64,000 nucleotides of DNA from Treponema sp. (GCA_017619795.1 JAFZRP010000013.1:1-64000), one strand, 5' to 3'; counted from the first letter of the stretch, positions 1 through 9,682 are shown. Numbers and translations: made by a program. Notes: generated by a model from the letters alone, not told the origin.

Positions 1-2108
1 ACAGGAGTCCACTTTGCGTAAAGCGTAATTTCACCTTTAGCACCACCGCCAATTGTTTCTATTGCACTGTCGCTAAAGTTTTCCGTAACAAACCATCCAT
101 CAAAATCATAACCTGTTCTAACAGGAGCTTCTAACGTAATCACACTGCTTTCTATCGTATAAGCCGATGGATTTGCCGCATGGTTTGTTCCGCCATTCAT
201 CTCATATACAACAGGATAGCTTTCGAGCTGCCACTTTGCAGTAAGAGTGATGTTGTCATAAACTGCATATTCGTCAGGAATTGCCTTCGTAGCATCAGAA
301 TACCAACCAAGGAACTTATAACCATCGCAAGTCATATCCTGCAATTGATTTGCTTTCAAAACAGCCCCTTCTGTTGTAAGGAATGTATCTGGAGCATCAC
401 CTTTTTCGTTCATGTAGCTTACAGTATAGAATACGCTTCCGCCCGGTCCGTAATAAGTATCGCTATCGGCGGTAATCTTGTAGTAGTCAATTTCACCTTC
501 CCGAAGGTATGCTTCAAAGCCTTCCGCAACACAAAAAGCAGAATCTTCTGAATGATTGTCTCTGCCAAAAGGAATGTATTTTAAGATTTCACTTCCAGAC
601 GTAATTATATGTCTTGCATTTACTGAAGCTGGTTCAACCGTATAAAACATTTCTGTACTTTCATATAACTGGGAAGTAACCGTTGCACCACTGAATACGA
701 GCATATAAGGCTTTGTGGCACCAAAGGTTGGAACAAAAATCGGTTTTGCATCATTATTTTTTATTGCAAAGAACTGGTTGTTTCCGTCCGGATATATTAC
801 AAATCCGTTAAGAGCCGCATTACTATTGTTTTCTGGATTTTTTGCCGCAATTGTAATAGGAATAGTTCCTTTAAAGAATCTGAGCGGTATATAGTCTTTC
901 CATTCCTGTCCTGTAAAAGGATTCTGTATTGTAACGGTTATACCTGTGTCAACATAAGGCTTGCTTAAATCTCCATATACAATTGAAAGATTAACTGGTT
1001 TAGTTGCACCTCCGGCAAGCGTTGAAATTGGAAAACCGTCAAGATCTGTTCCGTCTTTAGATTCAACCCTCAGGTTTGGATCGTCAGACACTACAAAACA
1101 TACGGAGGTAGAACAATAGTTTTCGCTGATGTTCGTAATTGTAAGGAGCATATTGTAGGTTTTTGCATTATTTCCGAACAAGTAGCCGTTATCCTTCTGG
1201 TCGTCACTAATAGTTCCTGTGATTTTGAGGTTGTAGTCATCTTTACCGACAAGAGCTACCGTACCCATATAATCACCGGAGTTATTGATTTTAAGGCCAG
1301 GAATTACGACTATATCATTACCGTTCGTAATTTCTACTGTCTGAGTGTCGTTTGCAGTTGGAGCTTTAAGCTTTATTTCCCCGTTTGAGTCGCTTTCGCC
1401 TTCACTTTCAAAGTTTGTATACTTCGAAGATTTACCTTTTCCTTTTATTCCACTCATTGCAGTTCCAGCAGCCCTTCCGTTTGTTGTAAAGCCAACTAGC
1501 TTGAGTGAGTACTCAAGATTTGTACCGCCTTTTCTATAGTATGGAATATTATTGCAGACAATTACACCGTCAGATTCTTTTGTAAATGTTCCAAGAGAAC
1601 TAACAGTAAGCGTTGTACTGTCTGAGGCAGTTACCTTGTAATTATTAGTGCCCTGAACTACGCTTGTTTCTAGAACCTCATATTCCTTTCCATTGTCCAT
1701 TCGTACCCAGGTACCCCAGAAATACTCGTTGGAAGTAATTACAGGTTTTGCTGCTACGGTAATTGCAAAGCTGGTTGTTTTTCCTTCGTAAGAGATTGTG
1801 ACTGTAACGGTTCCAGAAGTTGAAAGTCTCGAACCCGCTTTTGGCTCGGAAGTCCACCCTTCAAGAACTTCTAAAGAATTATCACTATAGTTTCCCTTTA
1901 CTACAAGTCCGGTAAGATCAAGCAGAGAATTATACTCGTAGTTTGTTTTATCCGGTTGTTTGCTTATATATATTGATGTAAGCATTTTTTCAGCAGGCGT
2001 TGGTGTTGGAACAGTTTCTTCTTTTTGATTAGCAGTTTGTTCACAGCTCATAAACATTGCACTTAAAACAAATCCACAAAATAAAACAAACGGAATAAAC
2101 TTTTTCAT
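1..2108 (-). CDS. Large InlB-repeat surface lipoprotein, 3' part beyond the left edge
   Basis: Reading back from the ATG at 2108, the frame stays open to the window edge (about 702 codons), so the C-terminus is missing. The N-terminus MKKFIPFVLFCGFVLSAMF then MSC is a lipoprotein signal with Cys near residue 23, followed by a Pro/Thr linker. Residues about 40-110 (LTSIYISKQPDKTNYEYNS, then TGLVVKGNYSD) look like a bacterial Ig-like domain of the Big_3 type. The middle is an unassigned beta-rich region. The last 150 or so visible residues hold two InlB/Listeria-Bacteroides B-repeats (YKFLGWYSD...LTAKW and YDFDGWFVTE...LYAKW). Probably an outer-surface adhesin-like protein; the ligand is unknown. 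A good promoter lies upstream (2137-2165) and the gene diverges from thrS. Confidence 0.85.
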   Translation of the reverse strand, partial: MKKFIPFVLFCGFVLSAMFMSCEQTANQKEETVPTPTPAEKMLTSIYISKQPDKTNYEYNSLLDLTGLVVKGNYSDNSLEVLEGWTSEPKAGSRLSTSGTVTVTISYEGKTTSFAITVAAKPVITSNEYFWGTWVRMDNGKEYEVLETSVVQGTNNYKVTASDSTTLTVSSLGTFTKESDGVIVCNNIPYYRKGGTNLEYSLKLVGFTTNGRAAGTAMSGIKGKGKSSKYTNFESEGESDSNGEIKLKAPTANDTQTVEITNGNDIVVIPGLKINNSGDYMGTVALVGKDDYNLKITGTISDDQKDNGYLFGNNAKTYNMLLTITNISENYCSTSVCFVVSDDPNLRVESKDGTDLDGFPISTLAGGATKPVNLSIVYGDLSKPYVDTGITVTIQNPFTGQEWKDYIPLRFFKGTIPITIAAKNPENNSNAALNGFVIYPDGNNQFFAIKNNDAKPIFVPTFGATKPYMLVFSGATVTSQLYESTEMFYTVEPASVNARHIITSGSEILKYIPFGRDNHSEDSAFCVAEGFEAYLREGEIDYYKITADSDTYYGPGGSVFYTVSYMNEKGDAPDTFLTTEGAVLKANQLQDMTCDGYKFLGWYSDATKAIPDEYAVYDNITLTAKWQLESYPVVYEMNGGTNHAANPSAYTIESSVITLEAPVRTGYDFDGWFVTENFSDSAIETIGGGAKGEITLYAKWTP

Positions 2109-2136
2109 TCAATCACCCTTATAAAAAAGATGATAA

Positions 2137-2165
2137 ATTATACCATAATAATACTGTTTTGTAAA
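2137..2165 (-). promoter_or_regulatory. Sigma70-type promoter of the left-edge lipoprotein
   Basis: On the minus strand TTTACA (2165-2160), a 17-nt spacer and TATAAT (2142-2137), about 30 nt before the ATG at 2108. It is back to back with the thrS promoter, so the two -35 regions lie close together. Confidence 0.6.
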
Positions 2166-2172
2166 AAAGCAA

Positions 2173-2233
2173 TGTACTTTATCATCACAATTCACTATAA
2201 TATTTATTCAAAATAAAGGGTATTATGCCCTTT
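2173..2233 (+). promoter_or_regulatory. thrS promoter and short leader hairpin
   Basis: A perfect TATAAT lies at 2196-2201 with a weak -35 (TGTACT, 2173-2178, 17-nt spacer). The leader then contains AAAGGG (2215-2220), a 7-nt loop and CCCTTT (2228-2233). The hairpin has no T-run and the leader is far too short for a T-box. The Shine-Dalgarno AAGGAG is at 2261-2266. Confidence 0.5.
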
Positions 2234-2273
2234 GGAATTTGGTGTAATAAATTAAATCACAAGGAGATTAAAA

Positions 2274-4025
2274 ATGGCTGACGAAAAATTACAAATCATC
2301 AGGCACTCATGCGCACACGTAATGGCTGAGGCAATCAGAAATCTTTATCCAGGAACAAAAATCGCAATAGGTCCAGCAATCGACAACGGATTCTATTATG
2401 ATTTTGACTTCACCACAGGCACCAAATTCACCGAAACCGATTTTCCTGCTGTAGAAAAAGAAATGAGAAAGATTCTCGCCGGAAATCATGATTTTATCCG
2501 CAAGGAAGTTTCAAAGGAAGAAGCTCTCAAGCTTTTTGCAGACGAGCCTTATAAAACAGAGCTTATTAACGACCTTCCGGCAGATGCTTTGATTACAACT
2601 TACGAGCAGGACGGCTATCTTGACTTATGCCGTGGTCCTCACGTAGCAAATACAAAAGAAATTAACGCACAGGCTTTTAAGCTTACAAAGGTTGCCGGCG
2701 CTTACTGGCGCGGTGATTCAAACAGACCTATGCTTACACGTGTTTACGCTGTTTGTTTTGCAAAACCAAATGAGCTTAAGGATTACCTTGCAATGCTCGC
2801 TGAAGCAGAAAAACGCGACCACCGAAAGATTGGACAGGAAATGGATTTGTTCCACCTTGATCCTGAGGATCCGGGTCAGATTTTCTGGCATCCAAACGGC
2901 TGGACTATTTATACTGTAATGCAGGATTACATGCGCAAGATGGTAAGATGCGACGGCTATCAGGAAGTTAATACACCTGCAATCATGCCTCGCTCTCTCT
3001 GGGAACGTTCTGGTCACTGGGGACACTATCAGCAGAATATGTTCATTACAGAATCTGAAAAACGAATGTTCGCAATCAAGCCTATGAACTGTCCTGGCGC
3101 AATTGAGATTTTCAAAAACCGCCAGCGCTCATATAAGGATTTACCACTCCGTCTTGCAGAGTTTGGCCACGATGTTCGTAACGAGCCAAGTGGAACTCTT
3201 CACGGTGTAATGCGTATCAGAGGCTTTGTTCAGGACGATGCTCACATTTTCTGTACCGAAGACCAGCTCGGTTCTGAAGTTGCCAAGTTCTGTAAGCTTT
3301 TGAAAAAGGTATACAGCGACTTTGGTTTTGACAAGCTTGTTGTTAAGTTCTCAACCATGCCTGAAGATCACGTCGGTGACCTTGCAACCTGGGAGCGCGC
3401 AGAAAAGCAGCTTTCAGATGCGTGCCACGAAGCAGGACTTGAATACGAGGTTCAGCCGGGCGAAGGTGCTTTCTACGGTCCAAAGCTTGAGTTTAAGCTT
3501 TATGACTGCTTAGGACGTGAATGGCAGTGCGGTACAATTCAGGTAGACTACCAGCTTCCAAGTGCAGAACGCCTTGATGCAACATATATTGGTGCAGACA
3601 ACCAGAAGCATCATCCGGTTATGCTCCACCGTGCAGTACTCGGTTCTTTTGAACGCTTCTTAGGAATCCTCATTGAAAACTTTGCAGGTGCCTTCCCTAC
3701 CTGGCTTGCTTTTGAGCAGGTTGCGGTTGTTCCTGTTACAAATGATTTTGATGATTATGCCCGCCAGGTAAACGACACCTTGCTTTCTCGCGGAATCCGT
3801 TCAAACGCTTATCTCAGCGAAGAAAACATGAAGGCTAAAATCAAGCAGATTTCTACAGAGCATAAGACACCTTATATTCTTGTTGTGGGCGAAAAGGAAA
3901 AGGCAGACGGTACAGTTTGCGTACGCTACCGCTTCTCAAGCAAGAAGCCACAGGAAAACTTGAAGCTTGAAGACTTTATCAAATACGTAGAAGATAAGGT
4001 TGCAACTCACTTCATCGGAATCTAA
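2274..4025 (+). CDS. thrS: Threonine-tRNA ligase lacking the N-terminal TGS domain
   Basis: Charges tRNA-Thr in the cytoplasm; class II aminoacyl-tRNA synthetase of 583 residues. The protein begins directly at the editing (tRNA_SAD) domain: HSCAH at residues 11-15 and CRGPH at 119-123 supply the usual His/His/Cys/His set. The catalytic core follows with the zinc-ligand motif [10 protein letters not shown], motif 2 (HDVRNEPSG...[13 protein letters not shown]) and motif 3 ([22 protein letters not shown]). The C-terminal 100 residues are the anticodon-binding domain ([14 protein letters not shown]). The ubiquitin-like TGS domain found at the N-terminus of the E. coli enzyme (642 aa) is absent. 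AAGGAG lies 7 nt before the ATG, so a longer start is unlikely. The GH3 gene follows 9 nt downstream. Confidence 0.97.
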   Translation: MADEKLQIIRHSCAHVMAEAIRNLYPGTKIAIGPAIDNGFYYDFDFTTGTKFTETDFPAVEKEMRKILAGNHDFIRKEVSKEEALKLFADEPYKTELINDLPADALITTYEQDGYLDLCRGPHVANTKEINAQAFKLTKVAGAYWRGDSNRPMLTRVYAVCFAKPNELKDYLAMLAEAEKRDHRKIGQEMDLFHLDPEDPGQIFWHPNGWTIYTVMQDYMRKMVRCDGYQEVNTPAIMPRSLWERSGHWGHYQQNMFITESEKRMFAIKPMNCPGAIEIFKNRQRSYKDLPLRLAEFGHDVRNEPSGTLHGVMRIRGFVQDDAHIFCTEDQLGSEVAKFCKLLKKVYSDFGFDKLVVKFSTMPEDHVGDLATWERAEKQLSDACHEAGLEYEVQPGEGAFYGPKLEFKLYDCLGREWQCGTIQVDYQLPSAERLDATYIGADNQKHHPVMLHRAVLGSFERFLGILIENFAGAFPTWLAFEQVAVVPVTNDFDDYARQVNDTLLSRGIRSNAYLSEENMKAKIKQISTEHKTPYILVVGEKEKADGTVCVRYRFSSKKPQENLKLEDFIKYVEDKVATHFIGI

Positions 4026-4034
4026 ACTTATACT

Positions 4035-5186
4035 ATGAGGCTTTCTAAAAGAATCATAACTCATTTTATTGCCCTGAGCATTGTTTTTTCATTATCAGCT
4101 GCTGATTCAAAGGCGGCTGATATTATAAAAAAAATGACGCTCAGGGAAAAAATTGGTCAGCTCTTTGTAATCAGCCCGGAATATCTTAATCCACCTTTAC
4201 TCCAGAAAGAACGCGACTTAAAAAAGAATATAGGCCTAACCGAGCTTACACAGACAGAAAAAGATTTTTACAAAAAATATCCAGCCGGCGGTTTTGTTCT
4301 TTTTGCTAAAAATGTAAAGACTCCGGAACAGCTTCTCGCCTTAAACGAACAGCTTCATACAATCGGTTCCGCCTCGTCCAGAAGTCATATCAAACCGTTT
4401 ATTTTTATTGATGAAGAAGGCGGCCGAGTTGCAAGAATTGGCGGAAACAGTAATTTTGAAGTCCCTCTTTTTGAAAACATGTACAGAATCGGGAGCACAG
4501 AAGCTGCTCTTGAAGTTGGCAGTTCCATCGGTAAGTATCTTAAAGATTATGATATTGATGTAGACTTTGCTCCAGTTGCAGACGTAAACACAAATCCTGC
4601 AAACCCGGTTATTGGCGAAAGAGCCTTCAGTTCAAATCCTTTAATTGCCGGAGAGCTTGCCTTTTCAATGTATTCAGGCCTTGCTTCTCAGAATATCGGT
4701 GGCTGCATTAAACACTATCCCGGCCACGGCGACACCAGAACAGATACTCATCTTGGCTACGCCGAAACAACTAAATCATGGAAAGAACTCTTATCCTGCG
4801 AGCTTCTCCCCTTTATTTACTGCATCAACAATGGCGCTTCCATGATAATGACAGCCCACATCTCTGCCCCAGCCGTTACAAAAGACAAAACCCCGGCTTC
4901 TCTCTCGTCATACCTCATAAACGATAAACTCCGCGGAGAACTCAATTACAATGGCTTAGTCATCACCGACTCTCTTTCCATGAAAGCCATCACCCTAAAC
5001 TACACCAGTGCCGATGCCGCCGTCCTAGCCATCCTTGCCGGCAACGACTTCATCCTCCTCCCCGAACACTACGAAGAAGCCTTCCACGCCATATACGTTG
5101 CAATAGAAAAAGGCATCATCACTCAGGACCGTCTCAATCAAAGTCTCGAACGAATAATTTCATATAAACTGGAACATATGCTTTAA
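4035..5186 (+). CDS. Exported GH3 beta-N-acetylhexosaminidase-like glycosidase (NagZ family)
   Basis: Probably removes terminal N-acetylglucosamine from muropeptides or other glycans. The 383-residue protein has a signal peptide (about residues 1-28, ending SAADSKAA), so it would act outside the cytoplasm, unlike cytoplasmic E. coli NagZ. The NagZ signature KHYPGHGDTRTDTH spans 226-239 and contains the acid/base Asp-His dyad. The nucleophile Asp is D312 in VITDSLSM. IDEEGGRVARI (about 125-135) is the substrate-binding loop. The start is 9 nt after the thrS stop and has no Shine-Dalgarno, so translation may depend on coupling. The last 300 bp use markedly more C-ending codons than the first part. 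Other GH3 specificities cannot be excluded. Confidence 0.85.
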   Translation: MRLSKRIITHFIALSIVFSLSAADSKAADIIKKMTLREKIGQLFVISPEYLNPPLLQKERDLKKNIGLTELTQTEKDFYKKYPAGGFVLFAKNVKTPEQLLALNEQLHTIGSASSRSHIKPFIFIDEEGGRVARIGGNSNFEVPLFENMYRIGSTEAALEVGSSIGKYLKDYDIDVDFAPVADVNTNPANPVIGERAFSSNPLIAGELAFSMYSGLASQNIGGCIKHYPGHGDTRTDTHLGYAETTKSWKELLSCELLPFIYCINNGASMIMTAHISAPAVTKDKTPASLSSYLINDKLRGELNYNGLVITDSLSMKAITLNYTSADAAVLAILAGNDFILLPEHYEEAFHAIYVAIEKGIITQDRLNQSLERIISYKLEHML

Positions 5187-5248
5187 TCTAGTTATAAGTT
5201 TTCCAAATTATATCTATATCAAGTGAACTTCTAATGTGAAAATTCTAC

Positions 5249-5454
5249 ATAAATCAGTTGTATAATTAAAGATAAAAAAATAGCGTAAAGGAGAGGGACG
5301 ACTTTCAAAACACTCTGATGTGCTGCCGCCTTGGCGGCAAACGTATATAATTACAAGGCACATCAGCGTGTAGCACGCTAGCGTGCGGTTTTGAAAGACG
5401 TAACTCGACTGGAAGCTATTTTTTTTGTTTTATAAGTTTATAAAATTGATTTAT
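5249..5454 (+). repeat. Structured intergenic repeat, copy 1
   Basis: A 206-bp element with outer inverted repeats ATAAATCAGTT (5249-5259) and AATTGATTTAT (5444-5454), one mismatch that is a G-U pair in RNA. Inner arms are AAAAAAATAGC (5274-5284) and GCTATTTTTTT (from 5415). The centre folds as CTTTCAAAAC/GTTTTGAAAG enclosing CTGATGTGC/GCACATCAG, the hairpin TGCCGCC-TT-GGCGGCA, the conserved single strand CGTATATAATTACAAG, and the hairpin GCACGC-TA-GCGTGC. Copies 2 (10960-11165, inverted) and 3 (20586-20796) share this fold; copy 4 (49368-49644) shares only the ends. No ORF is inside. It lies between the GH3 gene and mscS. Confidence 0.9.
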
Positions 5455-5520
5455 TTGAGAATTATTAAACTAGTAGAAAATCCCTTCTATAACTTATATA
5501 ATATTTTTCAGGAGCAAATT

Positions 5521-6402
5521 ATGGACGATACCTTTCACGACGTAGCCGACGGCTTTATGAATGCCGGAAACTCTTTCAAAGAGCAAACCTCATCTTTTTT
5601 TGTCTGGCTTAAAGGCTTTATGACCTGGGAAAACCTTTTTAAGTTCCTTGGCTCATGTATTATTCTTTTAATTTTCTGGATTATCTACAGACTTATAATC
5701 AGAGGCATTAAAAAGGTTCCGGAAAAGAAGCTTTCTAAACCACGTTCAATGATTATCCTTAAGTTTGTAAAATACATTTTTTATGTTGCTATAGTGATGT
5801 ATGTGCTCAGTCTTTTTGGCGTTAAGCTAGCCGCAATATGGGGAGCTGCAGGAATTGCCGGAGTCGCAATCGGTTTTGCAGCCCAGACGAGTGTGAGCAA
5901 CCTTATAAGCGGACTTTTCGTTTTAACAGAAGGTGCAATCAAAATCGGCGATACAATTATTGTTGATGGAATTACCGGCGTTGTAGATTCAATAAACCTT
6001 ATTTCAGTTACAGTTCACACTCTCGACAACGAAATGGTTCGTATTCCAAACTCTACAATCATTAACACAAACTTAATGAATAAATCCTTCCATAAGAAAA
6101 GAAGAATTACCGTTAATTGTCCTGTTGCATATGGTGATGATTTACAGCTTGCCCTTGATACTTATCTTAAAGCTGCAAAATCCTGTCCTACAGTTTTAAG
6201 TGATCCTGAACCGGCTGTATGGGTAAATCAGTTCTGTGATTCTGGAATTGATATTACAACCGCCGTGTGGTTTAAGCCACAGGATTTTTTACAGACAAAA
6301 AGCGACCTTCACATTGCAATTATGAGGGAAAAAGCAGCCGTAGGACTCCAGACACCGTTCAACAGGCTCGATGTTTCTATGGTTGAAAATGCTAAAGAAT
6401 AA
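5521..6402 (+). CDS. mscS: MscS-family small-conductance mechanosensitive channel
   Basis: Inner-membrane heptameric channel that releases solutes during hypo-osmotic shock. The open frame reaches back to 5425, but that stretch lies inside repeat copy 1. ATG 5521 has CAGGAG at 5509-5514 and gives 293 residues, close to the E. coli length. Transmembrane segments lie at about 42-60, 80-100 and 105-135. The last is the pore helix IWGAAGIAGVAIGFAAQTSV with the Gly/Ala packing pattern of MscS TM3, followed by the LISGLFVLTEGAIKIGD beta-domain entry. The C-terminal alpha/beta cage is complete. It is separated from the upstream GH3 gene by the repeat, so it is probably a separate transcription unit. 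Confidence 0.93.
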   Translation: MDDTFHDVADGFMNAGNSFKEQTSSFFVWLKGFMTWENLFKFLGSCIILLIFWIIYRLIIRGIKKVPEKKLSKPRSMIILKFVKYIFYVAIVMYVLSLFGVKLAAIWGAAGIAGVAIGFAAQTSVSNLISGLFVLTEGAIKIGDTIIVDGITGVVDSINLISVTVHTLDNEMVRIPNSTIINTNLMNKSFHKKRRITVNCPVAYGDDLQLALDTYLKAAKSCPTVLSDPEPAVWVNQFCDSGIDITTAVWFKPQDFLQTKSDLHIAIMREKAAVGLQTPFNRLDVSMVENAKE

Positions 6403-6446
6403 TACTAAAATAAGAAAAATATTTTTAAATATTTAAGGAAAAACAT

Positions 6447-7772
6447 ATGAAAAACATTCAGAATAAGTGGCTCCGCGGTGCTATACCTGCGCTTCTGCTT
6501 CACTGCAGTATCGGTACTGTATACTGCTGGTCTATTTTCAGCCAGGAAATTGCAAACTACATCGGCTTTTCAAAAGGTGCAGTAGAATGGGCATTCAGCT
6601 TCGCAATCTTCTTTTTGGGTATGTCTGCGGCTTTCCTTGGCGGACTTGTTGAAAAAAACATTCATAAGTCATCGCTCATTGCAGCTATCACCTTTGCATG
6701 TGGTATGGCTGGAACAGGTTTCTTTATCTGGTACGGTGGAAAATGCTTACAGGCCGGACAGCCTAGTGTTCTTGCACTTGTAGGAATCTACATCAGCTAC
6801 GGCTTTATAATGGGTATTGGTCTTGGTACCGGTTATCTTTCTCCAGTAAAAACTTTGATGCTCTGGTTTAAGGACAAAAAAGGTCTTGCAACTGGTCTTG
6901 CAGTAGCAGGCTTTGGTGCAGCTAAGGCAATCGCTTCTCCAATTATGCAGGGAATGCTTGATAAAATGGGCGACACCGGTATTTACAAAATGTTCTACAT
7001 TCTTGCTGGTGTTTATTTTGTTATGATGATGATTGGTCACTTTATTCTTGCTAAACCTGAAGGATGGGTTGAACCACAGAAGAAATCTAAGGAAGAAGGC
7101 ATTATCGCTACACTTAAGACAGAACCAATTGCTTCTTACATTGGTATCTGGCTTATGTTCTATATCAACATCACTTGTGGTCTTGCAATAATTTCTCAGG
7201 AAAAGATGATTGTAAAATGCGTAGGACTTGGTGCTTATGCTGGTCTTATTTCTACAATTTCTGCTTTGTTTAATGCTGGTGGACGTCTTGGATTCTCAGC
7301 TTGGGCAGACAAGATGAAGGACCGCAACACTGTATACAAAATGATTTTTGCACTTTCAATCGTTTCTACTCTGGTTGTCTTGTTGACAAAAGGAATTGCT
7401 AACGGTGCCGGAAACGTTGTACTTATCATCTTCGTACTTGCTTTGATTTTCATTGTAAACGCAGGCTACGGTGGCGGATTCTCTAACGTTCCAACACTTC
7501 TTTCTGACCACTATGGAATGGGTAACATTTCCGCTATCCACGGAATTACACTTTCTGCATGGGCTTTCGCTGGTCTTACAGGAAACCAGATGGCTTCTTA
7601 CATTGTAAAGCACACAGGAGCTTTCATTGATGTTCACGGTGTTCAGGCAAACCCAACAGGCTATCAGAATGTTCTTATTGTAACTACAATTCTTTATGCA
7701 GTTGCAATGTGTCTGTGTATGTTCCTTGTTCGCCCGATGAAAAAGAAATTAGAAGCTGAACAGTCTAAATAG
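6447..7772 (+). CDS. OFA-family MFS transporter (oxalate/formate antiporter type)
   Basis: A 441-residue, 12-helix major facilitator of the oxalate:formate antiporter (OFA) family. The family-typical N-terminus RGAIPALLLHCSIGTVYCWSIF and the helix-4 region GIGLGTGYLSPVKTLMLWFKDKKGLATG are present, with a central loop around residues 205-225 (KPEGWVEPQKKSKEEG). Members exchange small carboxylates, but this one lacks clear specificity markers and the cargo is not deducible. Shine-Dalgarno AAGGAA is 10 nt upstream. It converges on the GH13 gene with a 1-bp gap and no obvious terminator between them. Confidence 0.85.
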   Translation: MKNIQNKWLRGAIPALLLHCSIGTVYCWSIFSQEIANYIGFSKGAVEWAFSFAIFFLGMSAAFLGGLVEKNIHKSSLIAAITFACGMAGTGFFIWYGGKCLQAGQPSVLALVGIYISYGFIMGIGLGTGYLSPVKTLMLWFKDKKGLATGLAVAGFGAAKAIASPIMQGMLDKMGDTGIYKMFYILAGVYFVMMMIGHFILAKPEGWVEPQKKSKEEGIIATLKTEPIASYIGIWLMFYINITCGLAIISQEKMIVKCVGLGAYAGLISTISALFNAGGRLGFSAWADKMKDRNTVYKMIFALSIVSTLVVLLTKGIANGAGNVVLIIFVLALIFIVNAGYGGGFSNVPTLLSDHYGMGNISAIHGITLSAWAFAGLTGNQMASYIVKHTGAFIDVHGVQANPTGYQNVLIVTTILYAVAMCLCMFLVRPMKKKLEAEQSK

Positions 7773-7773
7773 T

Positions 7774-9672
7774 TTATTTTAGTAATCTATAAATACGGGC
7801 TTCATACGGTTCCAGAACTGATATGGAGTCCGTTTTTATTTTAACCTCTGTGTCTGCTGTTGTAGCGTACACAAGTTCATATTCTTTTCCAACAACAAAG
7901 GCCTTTTGATTTTTATCAGAAAGATTACAGTCTATAATAAATTGCACAGCATTACCGCGTTTATAAACAAACCTGTCTTTTTTATTATTCAGTAATTCAA
8001 AATCACCGTAGATAAGCTCGGGATTGTTTTTTCGCAGCTGAATAAGTGTTTTGTACACTTCGAATATCTCTTTATCTGCCTGCTGCTGTGAGAAAATTGC
8101 ATAAGCAGAATTATCAATATCACTTTGAGAATTATTTGATGAATTAAGTTTGTTTTCAAACGAACGTTTGTTTTCTTCAAATGGAAGCAGGATTCGTGCG
8201 TGGTCGCGGGTTCCAGCTTTTATTATTTCAAAGGCAGCTTTTTCATCCATTTTTTTGCACAGCTCAACATACAAGTTTCGTGATTCAACATCATTTATCT
8301 GGTCAATAGAATTAAAATCATAATTTTCAAGACCAATTTCGTCACCCTGGAAAACAAAAGGTGTTCCGCGCAAAGTAAACTGAATCACAGCGAGCAGCTT
8401 CTTTATCTGAGTATGATATTGCTTATTCTTTTTTATTTTGCTTACCATTCGCGGATTATCGTGATTGTTGTAGAAAATGGACATCCAGCAGTTGTTACCG
8501 TAATTCTGAGTCCAGTCAATCATATAATCACGGAGGTAATTTAAATCGTATTCATAATCTTCAAAGCGTGTATGGCCCGGTGTTTCAAGATGGTCAAAAG
8601 AGAAAACCATATCAAGCTCGTTTCGCTCTTCGCCGGTAACAAGGCGGCACATTTGCATTCCAAGTCCGGGTGTTTCTCCAACAGAAAAAGCCTCGTGCGG
8701 TATAAAAGCCTTTTGTTTAATTTCGCGCAGGTATTCATGAAGATGAGGACCGTAAAAATAATTTTCAATTCCAGTAAGTCCCATCATCTGGCCGATTAGT
8801 TCATCTCCATCAGGCAGCCCTTCCCGCTTAGAAATGCAGTTTATTACATCCATTCTAAAGCCGTCTATTCCTTTATTGAGCCACCAGTTTATCATTTCAA
8901 TAACATCATTCCGAAGCTCAGGATTTTCCCAGTTCAAATCCATCTGCTTTTTAGAGAAAAGATGCAGGGCATATTGATTAAGCTCTTCGTAGTAGTTCCA
9001 GGCAGAACCGCTGAAAAAAGAAGTCCAGTTATTTTTGTTGTCGCGGAAAATATAGTAATCGTGATATTTAGAGGATTTGTCTTCAAGTGCTTTTTTGAAC
9101 CACTCGTGCTCATCAGAAGTATGATTTACAACAAGATCCATAATGAGACGCATACCACGTTTATGAACCTGTTCCAAAAGCTCGTCAAAATCCGCCATAG
9201 TTCCAAAATCCTTCAGGATTTTTTTATAGTCGCGGATATCATAGCCGTTGTCATCCATTGGGGAATCATAAATTGGAGAAAGCCAGAGAGCGTCAACACC
9301 TAGCTCTTTCAAATAATCAAGCCGAGAAATAATACCGCGAAGGTCACCTGTTCCGTCGCCGTTTGAATCCGCAAATGTTCTAGGGTAAATCTGGTAAAAA
9401 ACGGCTTCCTTCCACCACCTGTGGCTAATCTCGCACTTCCCATCTGCAGGAACATCTTTCTCAGTGTTCACAAGATTCAAAAATGCATTCCAGAAGCCTG
9501 GTCCAAGGATTTTTTTTGTAAGACGAGCAGTAGTTTTGAGCTTAAGGTTTCCCACAACAGGATTTGTAACAAGCTTTTCAGATTTTCCAAGCTGCAATAA
9601 AAGCTTCGAAATGATATCGTGTCCAACCGGAGTTTTATATAAATCCTTAATCCTGCTGTCTTGAGAAAGCAT
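7774..9672 (-). CDS. GH13 alpha-glucosidase / oligo-1,6-glucosidase-like enzyme
   Basis: Hydrolyses alpha-glucosidic bonds in short maltodextrins or isomaltose-type oligosaccharides; no signal peptide, so cytoplasmic. In the 633-codon frame the (beta/alpha)8 barrel begins at WWKEAVFYQIYPRTF (87-101). Catalytic residues are the nucleophile D276 (DGFRMDVIN), acid/base E334 (SVGETPG) and D406 (NNHDNPR). The C-terminal beta domain starts near residue 520. The first 85 residues (IKDLYKTPVGHDIISKLLL...) form an extra helical segment not found in standard oligo-1,6-glucosidases. GTG 9675 also precedes the frame, but ATG 9672 sits 5 nt after GAGG. It starts about 10 nt after hisS, so the two are one operon. 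Confidence 0.88.
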   Translation of the reverse strand: MLSQDSRIKDLYKTPVGHDIISKLLLQLGKSEKLVTNPVVGNLKLKTTARLTKKILGPGFWNAFLNLVNTEKDVPADGKCEISHRWWKEAVFYQIYPRTFADSNGDGTGDLRGIISRLDYLKELGVDALWLSPIYDSPMDDNGYDIRDYKKILKDFGTMADFDELLEQVHKRGMRLIMDLVVNHTSDEHEWFKKALEDKSSKYHDYYIFRDNKNNWTSFFSGSAWNYYEELNQYALHLFSKKQMDLNWENPELRNDVIEMINWWLNKGIDGFRMDVINCISKREGLPDGDELIGQMMGLTGIENYFYGPHLHEYLREIKQKAFIPHEAFSVGETPGLGMQMCRLVTGEERNELDMVFSFDHLETPGHTRFEDYEYDLNYLRDYMIDWTQNYGNNCWMSIFYNNHDNPRMVSKIKKNKQYHTQIKKLLAVIQFTLRGTPFVFQGDEIGLENYDFNSIDQINDVESRNLYVELCKKMDEKAAFEIIKAGTRDHARILLPFEENKRSFENKLNSSNNSQSDIDNSAYAIFSQQQADKEIFEVYKTLIQLRKNNPELIYGDFELLNNKKDRFVYKRGNAVQFIIDCNLSDKNQKAFVVGKEYELVYATTADTEVKIKTDSISVLEPYEARIYRLLK

Positions 9673-9682
9673 CACAACCTCA

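Noticed and set aside
2202-2273. T-box or other riboswitch before thrS
   Set aside because: The leader is only about 65 nt with one 6-bp hairpin; no specifier loop, T-box sequence or antiterminator.
5274-5426. The repeat as a plain bidirectional terminator
   Set aside because: The T-tract arms could terminate, but the conserved multi-stem interior and the copy between divergent genes are not explained by that alone.
5425-5520. N-terminal extension of MscS
   Set aside because: Lies inside repeat copy 1; CAGGAG supports ATG 5521.
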